Shown here: one piece after another, positions 59,743 through 64,000 of the stretch
How positions within the stretch are numbered: the stretch's first letter is position 1
Layout of the letters: each line of letters starts with the position of its first letter
Assembly: GCF_029784135.1 (NCBI RefSeq)
Contig: NC_073746.1
Coordinates: 296,570,089-296,634,088, forward strand
DNA length: 64,000 nt
Reading direction: 5' to 3'
Origin: Toxorhynchites rutilus septentrionalis
Lineage: Eukaryota > Arthropoda > Insecta > Diptera > Culicidae
Program-made: the position numbers and the translations under genes
Notes under the pieces: generated by a model
The model's input: the letters and a program-made list of their open reading frames with translations, nothing else
The model's database searches: none
Told to the model about the DNA's origin: nothing

Positions 59743-60009
59743 CATATGAAGGGCTCAAAATGAAAGGGCTGTAAGTGACAACATTGGTTCCTCTACATCG
59801 ATTCTCTCTTTTGATCATAAAATAGCTGCAAACTCATTCCCAGCTGTATTTGACAATGTGAAAGATAGGTCAGAACCTCACCTATTGGATTCTTTAGCAA
59901 ACTCTAATTGAAACGTTTTTGCAGTTGAGTTATTAACTAAAGAAAAAGTTGATGAACAGAAATCGATCAAGTCCCTTACAGCCCTTTTCTTCTGAGCCCG
60001 TCATATGGT
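59743..60009. mobile_element. MITE with GTA target duplication
   Basis: The inverted ends are CATATGAAGGGCTCAAAATG and the reverse complement of CATATGACGGGCTCAGAAGA, with a second paired block AAAGGGCTGTAAG. GTA lies on both sides (59740-59742, 60010-60012). At 267 bp without coding capacity it fits a MITE; a 3-bp duplication suggests the PIF/Harbinger type. Because CATATG is palindromic, the exact end could differ by a few bases. Confidence 0.65.
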
Positions 60010-60117
60010 ACCAATTTTTTTTATCGCATATGATCGATTTTTTTTCGATTTCCATTATTTTCCAAGTTGTTCATCCTAATTAGAGCGAAGATTTAACACA
60101 AAAAATACAGGTCAAGT

Positions 60118-60342
60118 ATGATCATCCGTTTTCTGATGATGATGATTAGGTGTAAGCTTAACTATATCAACTGGCAGGATTTATTTAGAAGTGTGGAAAA
60201 CATTGAAGTAGCAGTGACGACTTTTTACTCGATGATCAATGAAATTATAGAGCAGGAGCTACCAACAAGACGAAAAAGGAGAAATATGAACACAAAATAT
60301 CCGATTTGGTTTAATCAAAGCATAAAGAATCTAAAAAATAAA
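60118..60342 (+). pseudogene. Non-LTR ORF2 fragment cut by composite element
   Basis: The frame INWQDLFRSVENIEVAVTTF, YSMINEIIEQELPTRRKRRN and YPIWFNQSIKNLKNKK matches the linker between endonuclease and reverse transcriptase of Jockey/CR1-type elements. The reading frame continues past 60342 only because it enters the composite element (CAGGAAGTGGG). The switch gives a clear insertion boundary at about 60342. Confidence 0.7.
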
Positions 60343-60984
60343 AAACAGGAAGTGGGTTATATCTATGGTATAACCGCAAGGGTGACGTAGGACTATCGTT
60401 GATTTAGAGATCATTTGTTTGAAGTTGAATCTAAATCCATCCTGAATGAATGAATAAATAAATATTTGGGTGACGAGAGTGTTACGTTGGAGCATCAAGG
60501 TTTTATGCATCCAATATTGGATACAAAAAACCTTGTTCTGAAGAATAATCTTCAGAAGCTTTCCTGCTAACTGCACTTGATTGACAAATCACAAAACCAA
60601 ATGTATGTGGTCGCAGTATTATAGGGATAGAAAACATTAAAATAAACTCGCTTGAATGTAATTTTCAATTCCAAGGGGAACTGGCAGATTATTTTTCAGC
60701 ACCGATCATTTCTTTCCAGGTTTCCTCTCGATAACCAGCAAACGAAAAGAGTTGCGCACGTGTATGTGTGTGTGTGTGGCGGCTGCTTCTATGTCTTCCC
60801 GAGGAACCGTATTTCGATGCTGATACTCTCTTGGTCACGAGAGTATCAGCATCGGCTTTTCTGCGCTCCCTCACAGTTAAAACAAACTGATTGCATTTCA
60901 GGTCAGGTCAGGCCAGGTAATGAATCCCTCGATCCCTCGCCGTTCAGCTCGTTCAGTAACGATGTTGTCTTGTCGATGTCCTCA

Positions 60985-61141
60985 GGCGTCGTGCACAAAT
61001 TACGTAACGCTAAAAATCCGAATTCTGAACCACCTCTCCCCCCCCCTTTCGTAACGCAATTTCCTATCTCTAATAAACAGAAAGTAACGCAACATCTACC
61101 CCCTCCCCCCTTATCGCGTTACGTAATTTGTGCACGACGCC
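60985..61141. mobile_element. MITE with TCA duplication, empty site known
   Basis: The 157-bp element has perfect 26-bp inverted ends beginning GGCGTCGTGCACAAATTACG. TCA flanks it on both sides (60982-60984, 61142-61144). The uninterrupted target (GTCCTCACGAA) is present in the other composite copies, for example near 33481 and 6262, proving a clean insertion with a 3-bp duplication. The interior has C-rich runs. Confidence 0.85.
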
Positions 61142-61675
61142 TCACGAAGAATGAATCGGTTTCACCACCACAATATCATTTCAGTATGCTTTTCGTGCGT
61201 GATTGAATCGAGAGAAGGTGTGGTTTACGATGGCAATTTGGAAGGCAAACTAGAGGAGAATGAACTCTCTGAGTATGAAAATTTCGGCGACTGAGCAATA
61301 ATCGATTGAAAATTATATAATTTTCGCGATACGAAACATTTTCCGTTTTTCATGTTATGCATCCATTATTGGATACGAAAATATCCTACTGATGGGAAAG
61401 AATAATCTTCAGAAGCTTTCCAGCTAATTACACTTGATTGAAAAATTACGAAATCAAATGTATTTGGTCGCTGTGTTCGCCATATAATTAGAAAACATTA
61501 AAATAAACTCTTTCGCATGGATGTATTCTTCAATTCCCAGGGAACTGGCAGATTATTTTTCAGCAACGATTAGATCTTTCCGGAATTTTCTCGATGCTGT
61601 ATGGCATCCACACGAAAATTCTCGTTTCAGTTTGGCCTGTAAAAACTTTTCTAAACTCTAATTCATCAAATTTGG

Positions 61676-61691
61676 AGCCCTGAAAAGGGCC
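61676..61691 (-). terminator. Histone 3' stem-loop of H3 pseudogene 1
   Basis: On the minus strand GGCCCTTTTCAGGGCT, the histone mRNA stem-loop with one G-T closing pair. It lies just downstream of the H3 remnant in copy 4. Confidence 0.75.
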
Positions 61692-62078
61692 GTTGATTAT
61701 ATGCTAAGCTAATATAGCACCCTCTCCTTGGATTCGATGGGCCAGCTGAATGTCCTTGGGCATGATGTGACGCGTTTTGCGTGGATAGCACACAAATTGG
61801 TATCTTCGAATAAGCCTCCTGCAGCGTCATAGCCGCGGAACTTTGGAAGCGCAAGTCGGTTTTGAAGTCCTGAGCAATTCCACGATCCAAAAGCTGTAAA
61901 GGTAGCTTGCGGATCAGCAATTCGGTCGACTTCCGATAGCGATGAATTTCACGCAAAGTTCCCGGTCGATAGCGATGTGGCTTCTTCACCTATCCTGCGG
62001 CTGGTGCGCTTATCCGAGCTGCTTTCGTGTGCCTTACCACTGAAAGACTAACTATCTATCTGCTTGGTCCCAAACAAA
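61692..62078 (-). pseudogene. Histone H3 pseudogene 1
   Basis: Minus-strand translation gives TKQ, a stop at the lysine-9 codon, degraded SFSGKA, and then the clear segment [40 protein letters not shown] and [10 protein letters not shown]. Two codons (VA of PGTVALREI) are missing, as is the SEAYLVGL segment. The FEDTNLC to QLARRIRGERA end is readable only in shifted frames. H3 forms the tetramer with H4. This gene has a dead ORF but retains its 3' stem-loop and a TATA-containing 5' flank (62085-62180). It lies in composite element copy 4. Confidence 0.9.
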
Positions 62079-62231
62079 CGAGTCGTCACGGTGCGAGAGT
62101 AGAGTAAGAAATGAACGAAAGCAAAGGAAGCGTCATTTTATAAACCATAAAAGTATAGAATCTAAACCCCACCCTTATTATATTCGTTGCTTACCCTGAG
62201 AGAGAAACGAATAACATCGAAGTAAGTATAC
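62079..62231 (-). promoter_or_regulatory. H3-type promoter, copy 1
   Basis: Minus-strand TATAAAATGACGCTTCC (TTTATAAACC region at about 62137-62147) and TTCATTTCTTACTCTACTCT match the two promoters at 63539-63765. It ends where a MITE was inserted. Confidence 0.55.
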
Positions 62232-62455
62232 AGTAATGTATTTGAATCCGGACACTTTGCGTTACATTTAATACCATACCGCAGCCACAACATTGTCTGC
62301 ATGTTGAATTAATGCGATTGATTAGTAACTATCAAGAAACTATCAGTAACTATATTAGCAACTATTAATCGCATAAATTCAACATGAAAAAAATGTTATG
62401 GCTGTGGTATGATATTGAATGTAATGCAAAGTGTCCGGATTCAAAAGCATTACTG
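62232..62455. mobile_element. Hairpin MITE, TA-flanked
   Basis: The 224-bp element is almost one long hairpin. The arms run from CAGTAATG(T/C)ATTTGAATCC through GGACACTTTGC to the GCCACAACATT block, ~95 bp each. TA flanks both ends (62230-62231, 62456-62457). It is a Tc1/mariner-type MITE. Such a hairpin would give dsRNA if transcribed. Confidence 0.85.
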
Positions 62456-63076
62456 TAAAAAAGAGTTAACTCGACTGAAATTTTTTCGGTTCGGCCTGCA
62501 AAAACGAAATTAAGAGCCCCCGCCGACTGCAGACTGACTTGTCGACCGATAGTTCGGTCGGCTTCTTAATCAGTACGGAGAAAAAAAGTCTGTAGTGTAC
62601 AGCATAATGCATAGACGTAAGTATGAGCTTCCCCATCTCACATTCCAATAAGATTAATGGGTTTCCAAGTGGGCGCGCTACATACGGATACGAATGATTT
62701 CAATAACCTGTTTTCGAAGCTATCATTAAGCTACTGAAACAATTTTTCGACTCAATAAATAGCAATCATATAACTCTTGGACATTTTATCTTTTGTATGA
62801 AATGATTATCATACTGTTCCGTTGATCCGAGGCAGAATGAATCACGCTTAAAGAAGGAATGGATTTTTTCTTGGAATTTAGTCAGCAGAAATAATGCCCT
62901 TTCCCAACAATTAAAAACGACAAACGGTAAACAGTTTCATCAAAGTGATTTCTTCGATATGGGGATATATTCACTACAACATGTCATATATTTCATATTC
63001 TTCATTATCAAATCCATATCCATGGCACCTACCGGTAACGAATTATTATCGAAACCACGATTTTCGCTAAATGCTC
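62456..63076. other. Composite element tail and unassigned DNA
   Basis: 62490-62600 has a GACCGATAGTTCGGTC hairpin (about 62541-62556). 62640-62830 is the diverged right part of the composite element. 62840-62920 matches 41335-41400 in inverted orientation (CGCTTAAAGAAGGAATGGAT). There are no genes. Confidence 0.4.
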
Positions 63077-63129
63077 CTTTCAGTTTGGCCTGTACAAAAC
63101 TTTTCTGTACTCTAATCCATCAAATTTGG

Positions 63130-63145
63130 AGCCCTGAAAAGGGCC
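63130..63145 (-). terminator. Histone 3' stem-loop of H3 pseudogene 2
   Basis: Same sequence as at 61676-61691, GGCCCTTTTCAGGGCT on the minus strand, just after the H3 remnant. Confidence 0.8.
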
Positions 63146-63527
63146 GTTGATTATATGCTAAGCTAATATAGCACGCTCTCCTCGGATACGATGGGCCAGT
63201 TGGATATCCTTGGGCATGATGTGACGTGTTTTGCATGGATAGCACACAAATTGGTATCTTCGAATAAGCCTCCTGCAGCGTCATAACCGCGGAACTTTGG
63301 AAGCGCAAGTTGGTTTTGAAGTCCTGAGCAATTCCACGAACCAAATGCTGCAAAGGTAGCTTGCGGATCAGCAATTCGGTCGACTTCTGATAGCGACGAA
63401 TTTCATGCGAAGTTCCCGGTCGATAGCGATGTGGCTTCTTCACGCTTCCTGCGGCGATGCGCTTATCCGAGCTGCTTTCGTGGTGCCTTGCCACCGAAAG
63501 ACTAACGAGCTGTCTGCTTAGTCCCGA
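63146..63527 (-). pseudogene. Histone H3 pseudogene 2
   Basis: Minus strand: TKQTAR, TAG at lysine 9, [11 protein letters not shown], frame loss, then [59 protein letters not shown]. The SEAYLVGL segment and the VA codons are missing exactly as in pseudogene 1. After the deletion the [28 protein letters not shown] end is readable in another frame, and the normal stop is changed, reading on as ILA before a stop. It is the best-preserved of the three copies, especially at the N-terminal tail. Confidence 0.9.
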
Positions 63528-63538
63528 TGAAACGAGTC

Positions 63539-63765
63539 CTCACGGTGCGAGAGTAGAGTAAGAAATGAACGAAAGCAAGGGAAGTGTCATTTTATAAAAC
63601 ATAAAAGAATCGAATGTAAACCCCACCCTCTTTATTGTATAAGCTTACTGTATACTCACGAATATAATAAGGGTGGGATTTAGATTCTATACTTTTATGG
63701 TTTATAAAATGACGCTTCCTTTGCTTTCGTTCATTTCTTACTCTACTCTCGCACCGTGAGGACTC
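63539..63765. promoter_or_regulatory. Head-to-head H3 promoters (inverted repeat)
   Basis: The two arms, about 63539-63630 and 63664-63765, are inverted copies of one promoter: CACGGTGCGAGAGTAGAGTA, AGAAATGAACGAAAGCAA, CATTTTATAAA and ACCCCACCC. Each has a TATA box (TTATAAAA) roughly 60-70 bp before the H3 start region. Real insect histone spacers pair H3 with H4, so an H3-H3 arrangement points to an inverted duplication. Confidence 0.7.
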
Positions 63766-63767
63766 GA

Positions 63768-64000
63768 GCTCGTTAGTCTTTCGCAGACAGCTCGTTAGTC
63801 ATTCGGTGGTAAGGCACACGAAGTCAGCTCGGATAAGCGCACCAGTAGCAGGATAGGTGGAGAAGCCACATCGCTATCGACCGGGAACTTTGCGTGAAAT
63901 TCATCGCTATCAGAAGTCGACCGAATTGCTGATCCGCAGCTACCTTTGCAGCATTTGGATCGTGGAATTGCTCAGGACTTCAAAACCGACTTGCGCTTCC
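63768..64000 (+). pseudogene. Histone H3 pseudogene 3, runs off window
   Basis: Plus strand: a short repeat of GCTCGTTAGTC (63769 and 63790) and GGTGGTAAGGCAC precede [20 protein letters not shown] (partly in shifted frame), then [24 protein letters not shown] reading after a frameshift and [15 protein letters not shown] sequence at the edge. The TAG at lysine 9 and the missing VA codons match the other two copies. The 3' half lies outside the window. Confidence 0.8.

Larger units (their letters stand above)
60343..62830 (+). mobile_element. Composite element, copy 4, carrying H3 pseudogene
   Basis: Starts with CAGGAAGTGGGTTATATC and TGACGTAGGACTATCG. It contains the unit landmarks (GGAACTGGCAGATTATTTTT, GAGAAGGTGTGGTTTACGAT) and then H3 sequence where the other copies have the promoter segment. 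From about 62640 to 62830 the right-end segment (GATTTCAATAACCTGTTTTC to the GAAATGATTATCATACTGTT region) is diverged and the terminal motif is lost. Two MITEs have inserted (60985-61141 and 62232-62455). This copy links the family to histone genes most directly. Confidence 0.6.

Noticed and set aside
61692..64000. A working histone cluster
   Set aside because: All H2A and H3 copies have stops, frameshifts and deletions; no H4, H2B or H1 coding sequence could be recognised.

Overview
The window looks like euchromatic or pericentromeric DNA of a culicine mosquito (Aedes-like). It is AT-rich and built almost wholly of nested transposable elements. It has no bacterial operons, rRNA, tRNA or CRISPR array, and no intact single-copy host gene that I can support. 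The organism call is an inference from three things: an I-clade non-LTR RNase H ORF of the kind common in mosquitoes, gypsy-like gag/protease remnants, and arthropod histone gene remnants with histone 3' stem-loops.

Layout. (1) 1-772 and 8159-10270 are two copies, in opposite orientation, of an element ending in TGACGTAGGACTACGTC. Each carries a dead histone H2A gene and its flanks. (2) 3141-4619 is the 3' end of an I-clade non-LTR retrotransposon. (3) Four larger elements (5624-8067 +, 10471-13211 -, 32584-37853 +, and a decayed one at about 60343-62830 +) share the ends CAGGAAGTGGGTTATATC and GACGTAGTCCTACGTCA. They hold arrays of a ~199-bp unit and ~710-bp higher-order units. A good core promoter survives in two copies, and the last copy carries a dead histone H3 gene. 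Two further dead H3 genes lie head to head at 63146-64000. (4) 13212-18620 holds LTR-element debris, including a complete 852-bp miniature LTR element (TRIM) at 13709-14560 and a broken gag. (5) 18620-22030 is a DNA transposon with long inverted repeats and a broken candidate transposase. (6) 22000-29380 holds coiled-coil element remnants, a TA-flanked MITE, a non-LTR 3' end, and a gag/protease fragment. (7) 29382-44430 is a mosaic of a 547-bp-LTR element, its tandem LTR duplications, and two copies of a Bel-like 5' region. (8) 44430-54626 is an old coiled-coil LTR element containing a younger full-length relative at 47201-53994 (550-bp LTRs, TAGG target duplication). The younger one encodes coiled-coil protein but no recognisable pol. 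(9) 54627-60342 holds non-LTR fragments, a possible Helitron end and a MITE.

The two most notable signals are these. First, a family of mobile elements appears to have captured and amplified replication-dependent histone genes already dead at capture: shared stop codons and deletions are visible across copies. Second, a family of LTR elements carries a long coiled-coil ORF in place of gag-pol, with conserved structured noncoding regions. Nothing here forms a cooperating pathway. Relationships between features are of insertion, duplication and decay.
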